Part shown: positions 51,100-59,897 of the stretch, one piece after another
Layout: each line of letters starts with the position of its first letter
Numbering within the stretch: the stretch's first letter is position 1
Source of the DNA: JAHELQ01 sp964491915
GTDB taxonomy: Bacteria > Acidobacteriota > Aminicenantia > UBA2199
Assembly: GCA_964491915.1 (NCBI GenBank)
Contig: CAZBHS010000007.1
Span: forward strand, 62,001 to 126,000
DNA length: 64,000 nucleotides
Direction: 5' to 3'
Translations under genes and position numbers: made by a program
Notes under the pieces: generated by a model
Told to the model about the DNA's origin: nothing
What the model saw: the letters and a program-made list of their open reading frames with translations, nothing else
The model's database searches: none

Positions 51100-52442
51100 A
51101 ACTGGAAACCCGGAAAATGCTCGACAAGTCCTTCAGCGGCATGGGATTCGTTTCAATCTTCCTATTGTCCGCCTCCCTGGTCATGGTGTTGGCCCCAATC
51201 TTCGCCAGAGGCATCGGCGCCTTCATATTTAAAGAAACCATCGAGTTTCGCCGCTTCAATTACGAAAAGTTCGGGCGCGGCGACAAACAGGAATTGGAAG
51301 AGGAAATTCGCCTTGTGGAAGGGAAACGGCAGTATGTCTATCAATTACTGGACAAGCTGGAGCGGCAAATCGAGAACGAAGAGATTCCCGACGCCTATGA
51401 ATATGAACCTAAGTTGGAAGAGATAAAATTTTTGGTTCATGAATTATTAGGACCCAGACCCGGTGTTGACCGTCCGGTGATGTTGAGGGACCAATTCGGC
51501 AAAACCCGTTGGGAAAAAGCCCTGCAACAATTGCACCATATTACGACGGTGGAAAAATGGGATTATTCCAACGGCGACGAGATGGGCAAAAAAGTGTTCG
51601 CCCCCCGCAAGGAGGAGTTCAAAGGGTCTGCCGTCGAGCCGATGTTTTCTTATATGGAAGAGAATCTCGAAGCGATGATGCGGCCCCGTTGGACGTTCTA
51701 TTGGCGGTTTTTATTCGATGATTCCTTCGACGCCCATCTCTTCGGCGGTATTTGGGCCGAAGTGTTGGGAACAATATACCTGGCGCTGGGCACGATGTTG
51801 TTCGCCATTCCCATGGGGGTGATCGCCGCCGTGTATCTGACTGAATTCGCCTCCGCAGGAAAAATCGTCAGCTTTCTGAGGATTTGCATCAGCACCCTGG
51901 CGGGGGTTCCCAGTATTGTCTTCGGTCTCTTTGGTCTGGCCTTTTTTATTAACACAATGAAAGTGTCCAATTCCAAAAGTGTGCTGGCCGGTTCGTTGAC
52001 CCTGGCGCTATTGGTGCTTCCCACCATCATCCGCGCCTCCGAAGAGGCTATCATGGCGGTGCCTAAAACCTATAAAGAGGCGGCGCTGAGTCTGGGGGCC
52101 GGCAAATTGAAGGCTGTGGCCACCGTTATATTACCGGCGGCGTTGCCGGGGATTTTGACCGGAGTCGTCATCAGTATGGGGCGCGCGGCCGGAGAGACCG
52201 CCCCGATTATTTTTACCGCCGCCGTCAGTGTCGGCAAACCGCTGACATTGTTCCAGACTTTGACCCAACCGACTCCGGCGTTGCCCTGGAACATCTACAA
52301 TCTGGTGACTGAGCACGAGGCGGTGGATCAGATCCGGCACGTCCAGTTCGGCATGGTGTTTACATTGGTGTTGCTGGTGTTGCTTTTGAATCTGGCCGCC
52401 ATTATAATGAGAGCGAAGATCGCTAAAAAATTGAGAGGATAG
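51096..52442 (+). CDS. pstA: Phosphate ABC transporter permease PstA with large periplasmic insert
   Basis: 448 residues against ~280-300 for typical PstA. I use the ATG at 51096 that overlaps the pstC stop. Helix 1 (FVSIFLLSASLVMVLAPIF) is followed by about 165 extra charged residues (~37-205: EFRRFNYEKF..., coiled-coil-like EEEIRLVEGKRQYVYQLLDK) before helix 2 (VLGTIYLALGTMLFAIPMG). The EAA loop TYKEAALSLGAGKLKAVATVILPAALPG is intact. The insert should face the periplasm and could touch PstS or sense the wall. Confidence 0.92.
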   Translation: MKLETRKMLDKSFSGMGFVSIFLLSASLVMVLAPIFARGIGAFIFKETIEFRRFNYEKFGRGDKQELEEEIRLVEGKRQYVYQLLDKLERQIENEEIPDAYEYEPKLEEIKFLVHELLGPRPGVDRPVMLRDQFGKTRWEKALQQLHHITTVEKWDYSNGDEMGKKVFAPRKEEFKGSAVEPMFSYMEENLEAMMRPRWTFYWRFLFDDSFDAHLFGGIWAEVLGTIYLALGTMLFAIPMGVIAAVYLTEFASAGKIVSFLRICISTLAGVPSIVFGLFGLAFFINTMKVSNSKSVLAGSLTLALLVLPTIIRASEEAIMAVPKTYKEAALSLGAGKLKAVATVILPAALPGILTGVVISMGRAAGETAPIIFTAAVSVGKPLTLFQTLTQPTPALPWNIYNLVTEHEAVDQIRHVQFGMVFTLVLLVLLLNLAAIIMRAKIAKKLRG

Positions 52443-52445
52443 AAC

Positions 52446-53225
52446 ATGAGTGTGGCTGAAGCGAAAAAAATACAATCGCATGTCTATTCGGAGAACTTTT
52501 CGGTCTTTTATGGGGAGAACGAGGCCATCAAAAAGGTGTCGCTCGAGATTCCCGCCCATAAGGTGACCGCCATTATCGGTCCCAGCGGTTGCGGTAAGAG
52601 CACATACCTGCGCGCCATCAACCGCATGAACGACTTGATCCCCAATTGCCGTACCAAAGGGAAATTCTTTTTTGAGGATGAAGAGATTTACGGGCCGTTA
52701 GCGGATCCGGTGCTGCTGCGACGCCGCATCGGCATGGTGTTTCAGAAACCCAATCCCTTCCCCAAATCTATTTTGGACAATATCGCCTATGGCCCCCGGC
52801 TGCAAGGCATCAAGAAGAAAAGCGACCTCTATGAATTGGTGGAACGCAGCTTGCGCGATGCAGCTCTGTGGTCCGAAGTGAAGGACCGCCTCGATGGCAA
52901 CGCCCTCGGCTTGTCCGGCGGGCAGCAGCAGCGATTGTGCATTGCCCGGGCATTGGCTGTCGATCCTGAGATCCTGCTGATGGACGAGCCCACCTCGGCC
53001 CTCGATCCCCGCGCCACAGCCAGAATCGAAGATCTCATCGGTGAATTGCGAGGGCGGTACACTATTATTATTGTAACCCACAACATGCAGCAAGCGGCGA
53101 GGGTTTCCGACTATACCTCCTTCTTTTACGAAGGAGATTTGGTGGAATTCGCCCCCACCGGAGAGTTGTTCACCAATCCCCGGGAAAAGAAGACCGAGGA
53201 ATACATCACCGGCCGGTTCGGCTAA
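52446..53225 (+). CDS. pstB: Phosphate ABC transporter ATPase PstB
   Basis: 259-residue ABC ATPase that powers PstCA. Walker A GPSGCGKSTYLRAINRMNDL is the exact PstB form; FQKPNPFPKSILDN is the Q-loop; LSGGQQQRLCIARALA the signature; EILLMDEPTSALDP Walker B; IIVTHNMQQAARVSDYTSFFYEGDLVE the H-loop region. Three nt after pstA and 15 nt before phoU. Confidence 0.97.
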   Translation: MSVAEAKKIQSHVYSENFSVFYGENEAIKKVSLEIPAHKVTAIIGPSGCGKSTYLRAINRMNDLIPNCRTKGKFFFEDEEIYGPLADPVLLRRRIGMVFQKPNPFPKSILDNIAYGPRLQGIKKKSDLYELVERSLRDAALWSEVKDRLDGNALGLSGGQQQRLCIARALAVDPEILLMDEPTSALDPRATARIEDLIGELRGRYTIIIVTHNMQQAARVSDYTSFFYEGDLVEFAPTGELFTNPREKKTEEYITGRFG

Positions 53226-53240
53226 AAGAGGAGGATACCA

Positions 53241-53912
53241 ATGGGAAAACATCTACGTCGGGCGATTCATACGATGATGAATCGCTTGATCGCTATGAGC
53301 GCCAGGGTTGAAGAGAATGTGAGATTAGCGGTCCGGGCCGTGGAAGAGCGCGATGAAGGATTGGCTCAAAAGGCCCTGGCTATGGATGCCGAGATCGATC
53401 AGATGGAAATCGATATTGAAGAGGAATGCTTGCAAATTTTAGCCCTCCACCAACCGGTGGCCATCGATCTACGCTATATTGTCGCCTCCTTGAAGATCAA
53501 CAATGATCTGGAACGGATCGGGGATTTGGCTCTCGATATCGCTAAACACGCGAGTATCTTGATCCCCGCCCCTGTCACCGTAAAAAAATTCAAGTTCTGC
53601 GATTTGTATGAAGCGGTGCAAGGGATGCTGCGGGACAGCCTTGATTCGGTGGTCAATCTGGATCCCGAGAAAGCCTTCGCAGTCATGAGGGCCGATGATT
53701 TGGTGGATGAAATGAATCGCGGGATGTGCTCGGCGGTGCTTCTAGAAATTAAAGACGATCCTGAGAACGCCGAAATTCTAATTCAGAACATGCATATTTC
53801 CAGGCGGTTGGAGCGCATTGCCGATTTGGCCACAAACATCGCCGAAGATCTGATTTATCTGACCCGGGGCGAGATTGTCAGACATGGGAATGTCAATGAG
53901 AAAGACAAATAA
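53241..53912 (+). CDS. phoU: Phosphate signalling protein PhoU
   Basis: 223 residues forming two PhoU three-helix repeats, with the metal-binding EExxxD-type pattern in the first (DAEIDQMEIDIEEECLQILALHQPVAIDLRYIV) and RADDLVDEMNR/RRLERIADLATNIAEDLIYL in the second. PhoU couples PstSCAB to PhoR and represses the regulon when phosphate is plentiful. GAGGAGG lies upstream of the ATG. Confidence 0.95.
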   Translation: MGKHLRRAIHTMMNRLIAMSARVEENVRLAVRAVEERDEGLAQKALAMDAEIDQMEIDIEEECLQILALHQPVAIDLRYIVASLKINNDLERIGDLALDIAKHASILIPAPVTVKKFKFCDLYEAVQGMLRDSLDSVVNLDPEKAFAVMRADDLVDEMNRGMCSAVLLEIKDDPENAEILIQNMHISRRLERIADLATNIAEDLIYLTRGEIVRHGNVNEKDK

Positions 53913-53939
53913 TCTTTGAATGCAATGATGGAGAATAAT

Positions 53940-54635
53940 ATGATAAAGGAAAAGCCGCTGATCGCGGCTGTGGATGACGAAGAGGATATTCTCGAACTCA
54001 TCCGTGTGAATCTCGAGAAATCGGGATTCCGGGTGAAGACATTTCTCAGGGCGAAGCCGTTGTTCGATTTTTTATCGGACCATCAGCCGGACTTGATCCT
54101 GCTGGATCTCATGCTGCCGGACTTCGACGGTCTGGAAGTATGCAAGGCGTTGCGTAACGATAGCCGCTGGCAGGAAATCCCCATCCTCATGCTCACCGCT
54201 AAAGGTGATGAAGCGGATGTGGTGCTGGGATTGGAGGTGGGGGCCGACGATTATGTCGTCAAACCCTTCTCTCCCAAAGAATTGGCCGCCAGGATCCGGG
54301 CGGTGCTGCGCCGGTCCAACGGGCAAAAAACCGGGGAGAGCGATGAACTGGTTATCGGCGGCATCCTGAAAATCGACCTCAACCGCCACGAAGTGTATGT
54401 TGAGGGAAAACCGGTCCATCTCACCCGCACGGAGTTCACCATACTGAACGCGATGGCGGAAAAACCCGGCTGGGTGTACTCCAGGGAAAAGCTTCTGGGG
54501 CGACTCTGGGGCGATGAAAAATTCGTCATCGACCGCACCATCGATGTGCATATCAAAAATTTGCGGGACAAGCTGGGAGAGGCCGGCAAATGGATAAAAA
54601 ATGTGAGAGGAGTGGGCTATAAGCTGGAGCCATGA
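53940..54635 (+). CDS. phoB: PhoB-type response regulator
   Basis: 231 residues from ATG 53940 (GGAG 6 nt upstream); earlier in-frame starts at 53916-53928 lack good sites. Receiver domain with DDE (VDDEEDI), phospho-acceptor Asp56 in LILLDLMLPD, and Lys in VKPFSP. The OmpR/PhoB winged helix has LTRTEFTILNAMAEKPGWVYSREKLLGRLWG and RTIDVHIKNLRDKLG. It should bind the 11-bp-period TTAAC repeats at 49000 and 57530. It overlaps phoR by ATGA. Confidence 0.92.
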   Translation: MIKEKPLIAAVDDEEDILELIRVNLEKSGFRVKTFLRAKPLFDFLSDHQPDLILLDLMLPDFDGLEVCKALRNDSRWQEIPILMLTAKGDEADVVLGLEVGADDYVVKPFSPKELAARIRAVLRRSNGQKTGESDELVIGGILKIDLNRHEVYVEGKPVHLTRTEFTILNAMAEKPGWVYSREKLLGRLWGDEKFVIDRTIDVHIKNLRDKLGEAGKWIKNVRGVGYKLEP

Positions 54636-56404
54636 GACGGACAATTTTTGTAAAGACGTTTTGGGGATATTTGATTATCACGGTTTTTGTTACACTGTTA
54701 ATGACTCTATTCGCGTTCCAGACCATAAAAAAATGGCATGTCCGCAATTTGACCGAGGATTTGCACCGGCTGGGCACAGCGGTGGAGCCGGTGGTTCTGA
54801 ACATGCTGACCGGCAAATCCACCGCCACTGATGTGGACCGTTATGTCAAGGATTTGGGCAAAGCCCTGTCGATTCGATTGACCGTCATTTTACCCGGCGG
54901 CGCTGTTCTGGCCGATTCCCTGTCGAAGCCTGCTTCCATGGAGGATCATGGGGACAGGCCGGAAATTAAGCAGGCCTTCACCGGAGAGGTGTCTGAATAT
55001 ATTCGCTTCAGTACCACCATGATGTCGGACATGCTTTATCTCGCTATTCCGGTTAAACAGGGGGATATGGTGAGCGCGGTCCTGAGGCTCAGCCTGTTTA
55101 TCGAAGACATCAGGGAGCTGAGAAAAGAGATCGAGTCGCGAATCGCGACAGTCGCATTACTATTGATTTTTGTCTCGCTTATTTTAACCTATGTTGTCTC
55201 CCGCGGCATTGCCCGGCCGGTCATCGAGTTGGCCGGCGCGTCAAAAAAAGTGGCCTCCGGCGATTTCAACGTGCGGGTGTTTCCCCGGGACAAAGGCGAG
55301 TTAGGCGAACTGGCCGTCAGTTTTAACGAGATGATCCTGCGGCAAAAAGAATTATTCGAAGATATGAAAGCCAAACGGGAAGAATTGACCGCCATCATTA
55401 CCTCCATCAACGAGGGGCTACTGGTGCTGGATAAAGAGGGCGCCATTCTTCTCACCAACCGGAGTTTTGATAAAATGATGGGCACAGACGAACCAATGGG
55501 GAAAAAATATTGGGAAGTCTTTCGCAGCAGCGAATTCTATGAATTGATTCAGCGTCTTAAAATAGAGGGCGACCGTATAAAAGGCGAACTTCACTTGAAT
55601 GGCCATGACTTTATCGCCAGTTGCACGTTACTTCTCACCCGCGACGCCGTGGTGGTCACCCTCCACGATATCACCGAACGAAAAAAACTCGAAATCATCA
55701 AACGGGACTTCGTCTCCAATGTCTCCCATGAATTGAAGACCCCCCTCACCTCTATCAAAGGCTTCGCCGAGACATTGCTGGAAGACGCGGATGGGGAAAG
55801 CCGGAAATATATCGATATCATCCTCAAAAATACCGGCCGCATGGTCCGCATTGTCCAGGACTTGCTGATATTGTCGCGCCTCGAGGAACGGACCGATAGC
55901 GTCAGTATCGAGACTCTGGACCTGCGGGAATTGGTTCAAGACACCATGAAGCAATTCGACCCGGTGATCAAAGAAAGAGAGTTGGAGATGGGATTCGAAG
56001 CCGGTCCCGGTAAGATGACGGTGAAAGGGGACAGGTTCGGCCTCGAAGATTTGTTCACCAACTTGCTGGACAACGCGGTTCGCTATACCGAGACAGGCGG
56101 TGTGTGGATCCGTTTGGCCATCGAGGAGAAGTGGGTTGTGTGTGAGATCAGGGATACCGGCATCGGTATCGATCAGAATCATCTGGAGAGGATTTTCGAA
56201 CGGTTCTACGTCGTTGACGCCTCCCGCTCCCGCGCCACCGGAGGTACAGGACTGGGTCTCTCCATCGTCAAGCACATCGTCCTGCTCCATAAAGGCGAGA
56301 TCACTGTCAAGAGCATCCCGGAAACCGGTACGACTGTCCTGGTGAAATTGCCGTTGTCAGGACAACAAACGGACGCGGGAGAAGATATAGTCGAGGGGTT
56401 CTGA
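54632..56404 (+). CDS. phoR: PhoR-type sensor histidine kinase
   Basis: 590 residues. TM1 (~8-30), a periplasmic domain of ~135 residues, TM2 (~168-190), HAMP (GIARPVIELAGASKKVASGDF...), a PAS domain (~255-345) and HisKA with SNVSHELKTPL (phospho-His366). The HATPase follows: N box LFTNLLDNAVRYTETG, G1 DTGIGI and G2 GTGLGLSIVKHIV. The position after pst-phoU-phoB identifies it as PhoR. It has a larger sensor region than E. coli PhoR, as in Gram-positive PhoR. Its last 48 nt overlap the convergent metallophosphoesterase gene. Confidence 0.92.
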   Translation: MRRTIFVKTFWGYLIITVFVTLLMTLFAFQTIKKWHVRNLTEDLHRLGTAVEPVVLNMLTGKSTATDVDRYVKDLGKALSIRLTVILPGGAVLADSLSKPASMEDHGDRPEIKQAFTGEVSEYIRFSTTMMSDMLYLAIPVKQGDMVSAVLRLSLFIEDIRELRKEIESRIATVALLLIFVSLILTYVVSRGIARPVIELAGASKKVASGDFNVRVFPRDKGELGELAVSFNEMILRQKELFEDMKAKREELTAIITSINEGLLVLDKEGAILLTNRSFDKMMGTDEPMGKKYWEVFRSSEFYELIQRLKIEGDRIKGELHLNGHDFIASCTLLLTRDAVVVTLHDITERKKLEIIKRDFVSNVSHELKTPLTSIKGFAETLLEDADGESRKYIDIILKNTGRMVRIVQDLLILSRLEERTDSVSIETLDLRELVQDTMKQFDPVIKERELEMGFEAGPGKMTVKGDRFGLEDLFTNLLDNAVRYTETGGVWIRLAIEEKWVVCEIRDTGIGIDQNHLERIFERFYVVDASRSRATGGTGLGLSIVKHIVLLHKGEITVKSIPETGTTVLVKLPLSGQQTDAGEDIVEGF

Positions 56405-57418
56405 TTTCAGCACCACCCGGTAGTAGTTGCTGTCGGGTAGTTGCTCGGGCGGAGGGTCGGCCATGTCGAAGTATTTCTTGGACCGTTGGCTGTCGAACCA
56501 ATAGACCAGACGGATATCTCCGCCTTCGATCTCCAACGAGGTAATACCGCTGGGGCCGATGGCGCAACCGGAATTGAACAAGCAGGGGACCAGAGGATCC
56601 AGGTGGTAGAGACTGGCGTATTCATATTTCCCCTTTTGCATATTTTGAAGTTTCACCAATTCCAATTTGAAGTCTTTGATGCGTTCCTCCAATTCCATAC
56701 GTTTTTTCGGGGTTGATTTGGTGTATAGCCGGCACATGTGATCGATTTCTATCTTCAAGCTGTCGATCTTTGGCCGGGATTCGAACAGGGGGCGGTGGGT
56801 GTGGCCGATCAACGCCAAAATCTTGTTGCGCATGGCGAAATCGTAATAGTATTGTTCCAAATTGAATTTTTTCCGGTTGTTGTGAGCTACCGAATAATTC
56901 TTGAATCCCAGGGGAGTGGCCACGAATCGCAGGATGAAATCAATCAGATGATGGAATTTGTTGGCAAGATAATTGGCCTGGTGGCCGTGGAAGAGCAGCA
57001 GGGTGTCTTGGTGGAAATCAAGTTTGAGGGCCTCCCTCACCGGGATGCCGAAGGGCTGTTTCTTGAGTTTGCTGAGTTTGAAATCGTGATTGCCGTATAA
57101 TTTGAACAATTTGTTTTGCCGGTGCAATTTTTGCAGCACCTTATAAATATCCCGGTAGCGCATCACGATTTTTTTCAAGGCGAATTTCTGCAATTCCTCG
57201 ACATCGCCGTTTAGAACGACATGGAAGTTTTGTTCGTAGTAGTGTTCCACCAACACCCGGTAAAACATGTTGCCGTTGGGGGCGAAATCATCCCGCTTAC
57301 TGCCGTCTCCCAGATGAAGATCGCTCCAAATCACCCATTTGTCGCCATCCTTCACTCTGACGCTTTCAGTTCCATCCAATAAGGACATTAGTTTCTTTTC
57401 AGTCTTTTTTTTAAACAT
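56357..57418 (-). CDS. Calcineurin-like metallophosphoesterase
   Basis: 353 residues from the ATG at 57418; a GTG five codons upstream is possible. The dimetal motifs are complete: WSDLHLGD (DxH), VVLNGDVEEL (GD), YGNHD, and FHGHQ and GHTHR (GH). There is no signal peptide, so the enzyme is cytoplasmic. A charged helical insertion (RMELEERIKDFKLELVKL) sits between the final His motifs and the C-terminal beta region. The substrate is unknown (UDP-diacylglucosamine pyrophosphatase and phosphodiesterases are relatives). Its position inside the phosphate regulon suggests phosphate scavenging or envelope lipid adjustment, yet its own promoter has no Pho box. Confidence 0.85.
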   Translation of the reverse strand: MFKKKTEKKLMSLLDGTESVRVKDGDKWVIWSDLHLGDGSKRDDFAPNGNMFYRVLVEHYYEQNFHVVLNGDVEELQKFALKKIVMRYRDIYKVLQKLHRQNKLFKLYGNHDFKLSKLKKQPFGIPVREALKLDFHQDTLLLFHGHQANYLANKFHHLIDFILRFVATPLGFKNYSVAHNNRKKFNLEQYYYDFAMRNKILALIGHTHRPLFESRPKIDSLKIEIDHMCRLYTKSTPKKRMELEERIKDFKLELVKLQNMQKGKYEYASLYHLDPLVPCLFNSGCAIGPSGITSLEIEGGDIRLVYWFDSQRSKKYFDMADPPPEQLPDSNYYRVVLKSEPLDYIFSRVRLLS

Positions 57419-57457
57419 CGCACCTGGCTTCACTTGTTTTTATTGATTTAATATACA

Positions 57458-57486
57458 ATTATAATAGCAGCGGGTCTAAAATTCAA
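57458..57486 (-). promoter_or_regulatory. Promoter of the metallophosphoesterase gene
   Basis: Minus strand: TTGAAT (57486-57481), 17 bp, TATAAT (57463-57458), about 40 nt before the ATG. It lies back to back with the Pho-box promoter of the porin. Confidence 0.7.
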
Positions 57487-57529
57487 CCATTGATTTTGTG
57501 CGAAGTCCCATTGAGAGGGGAGAAACGAA

Positions 57530-57583
57530 TTAACGGAAACTTAACGGTTAATTTATTCAGCGTTAACGGCTAGAGCCGATAAT
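57530..57583 (+). promoter_or_regulatory. Four-repeat Pho box and promoter of the porin gene
   Basis: TTAACG (57530), TTAACG (57541), TTTATT (57552) and TTAACG (57563) follow an exact 11-bp period. The last ends 9 bp before GATAAT (57578-57583). Same spacing and same -10 type as the pstS operator. Confidence 0.88.
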
Positions 57584-57614
57584 GCTGTTTCATTGAGAAA
57601 TTTTAGGAGGCAAA

Positions 57615-58628
57615 ATGAAAAAAATTATACTTCTTTTGGTGACTGTGTTTATGTTGGTGTCTTTTACCGAGACTGGTTTGGCCGATGATATTAAAGGATA
57701 TATGATTCCGGAATATTATAGTGTGGCCGGCCATCACGAAGGGGAAGAAGGTATCGAAGGGCAGCATGGTTTTTGGCTTCGCCGCATCTATTTCGGCTAC
57801 AATACAAAATTATCCGATAACCTGAGCGCCCGGGTCCGGTTCGAAATGAACAGTCCCGCCTACGACGAAGACACAATGGTTCCCTATATCAAGAACGCCC
57901 ACCTCAAATATGATTTGGGTGGCGGCGCCGGCTTGATCGGCGGTATCATCGAGCCTCCCAGCTTTAACAAGGTCGAAACGTTCTGGGGTCATCGTTATAT
58001 CGAAAAAACCGCCGCCGACCTGTTCAAGTTCGCGTCCTCCAGAGATTTCGGTCTGGCTCTGGACGGCAAGACCAAAGGCGGCCTGGTGTACACCGTGATG
58101 TACGGCAACTACGGTTCCAACAAAGGTGAAGACAACCAGGGTAAAGGGGTGTACGGCCGCTTGGGTTATGAAACCAAGGGCTTTTACGTCGAAGCCAACG
58201 GTCACCTCTCTTCCGATAACGGTAGCGATTACCTCTACCTCTCCGGTTTCGCCGGTATCAAAGGCGGCTGGGGAAACATCGGCGCCAACTACATCTATCT
58301 GGACAAATCCAAAGAAGATAGCAGCAAGAGCATGAGCGCCATCTCCGCCTTCACCACTCTGAAGCTTGGTAAGAAGACCAATATGGTCCTCCGTTACGAC
58401 CATATGCTGGATCCCGCTTTGAAGCATGTCACCGGTTACCTGCGCTTCCACCCCGACGCTCCGGCCCGGTTGTTGATCGCCGCCTTGACCTTCAAAGTAC
58501 ACAAAATGGTCGAGCTCAGTCCCAATGTAAAGTACGTCTTCTACGGCCACCCCGCCACCGGCGCCAAACCCGGCGGCGACTTCTACATCAACCTGACCGC
58601 CAAAGTCAGTTTCAAAACGAAATTATAA
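57615..58628 (+). CDS. Porin of the phosphate/pyrophosphate-selective (OprO/P-like) type
   Basis: 337 residues with a signal peptide (cleavage near TGLADD) and about 16 amphipathic strands. HGFWLRRIYFGYNTKLSDNLSARVRFEMN resembles the first strands of phosphate-selective porins (phosphate-porin/OprP-like family), and FWGHRYIEKTAAD resembles their conserved FM-ER loop. The chain ends in KVSFKTKL, not Phe. The preceding four-unit Pho box strongly supports a phosphate-uptake role at the outer membrane, feeding PstS. TAGGAGG precedes the ATG. Confidence 0.82.
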   Translation: MKKIILLLVTVFMLVSFTETGLADDIKGYMIPEYYSVAGHHEGEEGIEGQHGFWLRRIYFGYNTKLSDNLSARVRFEMNSPAYDEDTMVPYIKNAHLKYDLGGGAGLIGGIIEPPSFNKVETFWGHRYIEKTAADLFKFASSRDFGLALDGKTKGGLVYTVMYGNYGSNKGEDNQGKGVYGRLGYETKGFYVEANGHLSSDNGSDYLYLSGFAGIKGGWGNIGANYIYLDKSKEDSSKSMSAISAFTTLKLGKKTNMVLRYDHMLDPALKHVTGYLRFHPDAPARLLIAALTFKVHKMVELSPNVKYVFYGHPATGAKPGGDFYINLTAKVSFKTKL

Positions 58629-58651
58629 TCGCCCTAAGCAATACCAACGCC

Positions 58652-58688
58652 AAAAGGGAGAGCTCTCATCAGGTTCTCCCTTTTTTTT
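58652..58688 (+). terminator. Terminator of the porin gene
   Basis: Ten-bp stem AAAAGGGAGA/TCTCCCTTTT with a 13-nt loop, running into eight Ts. Confidence 0.9.
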
Positions 58689-58700
58689 ACCTCAAAAAAG

Positions 58701-58747
58701 TTGACAAATAATAGATTTAAGGTTATCATGGAACCGTAATGGAACCA
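58701..58747 (+). promoter_or_regulatory. Promoter and probable autoregulatory operator of the RHH/PIN pair
   Basis: TTGACA (58701-58706), 17 bp, TATCAT (58724-58729). ATGGAACC occurs twice, 11 bp apart (58728 and 58739), overlapping the -10 and start region, with an additional GGTT...AACC inversion. Such repeats are typical antitoxin operators. Confidence 0.7.
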
Positions 58748-58761
58748 TTATGGAGGGCCGC

Positions 58762-59007
58762 ATGCCTGCAACAATTACATTAAAAAACATTCCTTCCCAT
58801 ATATATGAAGCCTTGAAGAAGAATGCTGTCAGAAATCATCGGAGTGTCAATAGTGAAATTATTTCTATCATCGAGAAACAATATTGTATTACTCAAATTA
58901 CACCTGAGGAATATCTCGCAAGGGCTCGTAAAGTACGGAAAAAAAATTCCGGTTTGTTCCTGACCCAAGAGCTTCTTGAAGAGGCGAAAGGGGAAGGAAG
59001 AGCATGA
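58762..59007 (+). CDS. FitA/VapB-like ribbon-helix-helix antitoxin
   Basis: 81 residues from the ATG at 58762, which has TGGAGGG in place (ATG 58750 overlaps that site). The N-terminal ~40 residues, ATITLKNIPSHIYEALKKNA followed by HRSVNSEIISIIE, are a classic Arc/MetJ RHH DNA-binding domain of FitA type. The C-terminal tail (LFLTQELLEEAKGEG) would wrap the toxin. It overlaps the PIN gene by ATGA. Expected to neutralise the toxin and repress the operon at the upstream repeats. Confidence 0.88.
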   Translation: MPATITLKNIPSHIYEALKKNAVRNHRSVNSEIISIIEKQYCITQITPEEYLARARKVRKKNSGLFLTQELLEEAKGEGRA

Positions 59008-59405
59008 TTGTTGTTGATAACAACATCATTTGTTATTATTATATTGAAGGAAAATACACATCTCTAGTCGAGAAATTGTATGAAAAAGATCCAGGTTGGG
59101 TTGTGCCCTCGATCTGGAAAAGTGAGTTTTGTAATGTACTGGCGCGTTATTTCCGACAGAAAATACTATCTTTTCAGGAAGTAACCAGTATCTTGAATGA
59201 AGCTGAATTGCTTTTTTATGAGAAGGAATATACTATTCCATCCTCAGATATTATGGAATTGGTCCGAGAGTGTGATTGTTCTGCGTATGATTGTGAATAT
59301 GTAGCTCTAGCGCATTACTTAAAGGTTCCACTCTTAACCATGGATAAAAAAATTTTGAAAAGTTTTCACATGACCACAAAAAGCCTTGAGGATTATTTAA
59401 GGTAG
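59004..59405 (+). CDS. VapC/FitB-like PIN-domain toxin ribonuclease
   Basis: 133 residues. PIN acidic site: Asp5 in IVVDNNII, Glu41 in KSEFCNVL, a later Asp in SAYDCEYVALA and Asp in TMDKKIL. All are present, so the Mg-dependent RNase should be active. The sequence is AT-richer than the surrounding chromosome. It is translationally coupled to the antitoxin. The usual PIN targets are tRNA or rRNA; this one's target cannot be predicted. Confidence 0.88.
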   Translation: MIVVDNNIICYYYIEGKYTSLVEKLYEKDPGWVVPSIWKSEFCNVLARYFRQKILSFQEVTSILNEAELLFYEKEYTIPSSDIMELVRECDCSAYDCEYVALAHYLKVPLLTMDKKILKSFHMTTKSLEDYLR

Positions 59406-59420
59406 GAATTTGCGAAACTA

Positions 59421-59891
59421 TCAATCGATAAACTCCCAGGCGTTGCGGTGGCGGATGCCGTTGCGGTTGCCGAGGTTGATGTCGTCGAGTGAGATCACCA
59501 ATTTTTCGTAATTGTCCTGGATTTGTTCCAGATTGCCGAACTCCCGTTCCACAACTTTTTCATCCGCCAACAAGTAGCAAACCTGGATGTATATCCTGGT
59601 CTTCCTTTTTTCGGCGATGAAATCAATCTCCTTGTTGTGCAACTTTCCCGAGTAAACCTGAAATCCTTTACGCCGCAAATCCAGATATACCGCATTCTCT
59701 ATATATTTACCGATGGCGAAATCGAACGACGAAGAGAGGAGAAATTTGAAGGCCAAATCGTTCAAATAGTACTTCTTTTCCCCCGAGAGAATCTTCTTGC
59801 CCCTCTTGAGATCGTTGTACTCAATGTATTCGCCGTAGCTAAAGGAAAACACCTCGAAGGTGACGTAGCGGCCGCTCAAGTAAGTGGACAA
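59421..59891 (-). pseudogene. Internally deleted DUF4143/AAA_14 ATPase remnant
   Basis: The C-terminal part is well preserved: YYLNDLAFKFLLSSSFDFAI, IGKYIENAVYLDLRRKGFQV, GKLHNKEIDFIAEK and QVCYLLADEKVVEREFGNLE, the nuclease-like DUF4143 end. It is fused directly to LSTYLSGRYVTFEVFSFSYG, which in intact proteins (~390-430 aa) lies at the end of the AAA domain, some 100 residues earlier. The Walker A/B half and the middle are missing, and no ATG starts the frame (TTG at 59891). It is a two-step deletion derivative, not a working ATPase. Confidence 0.8.
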
Positions 59892-59897
59892 TTCCAG

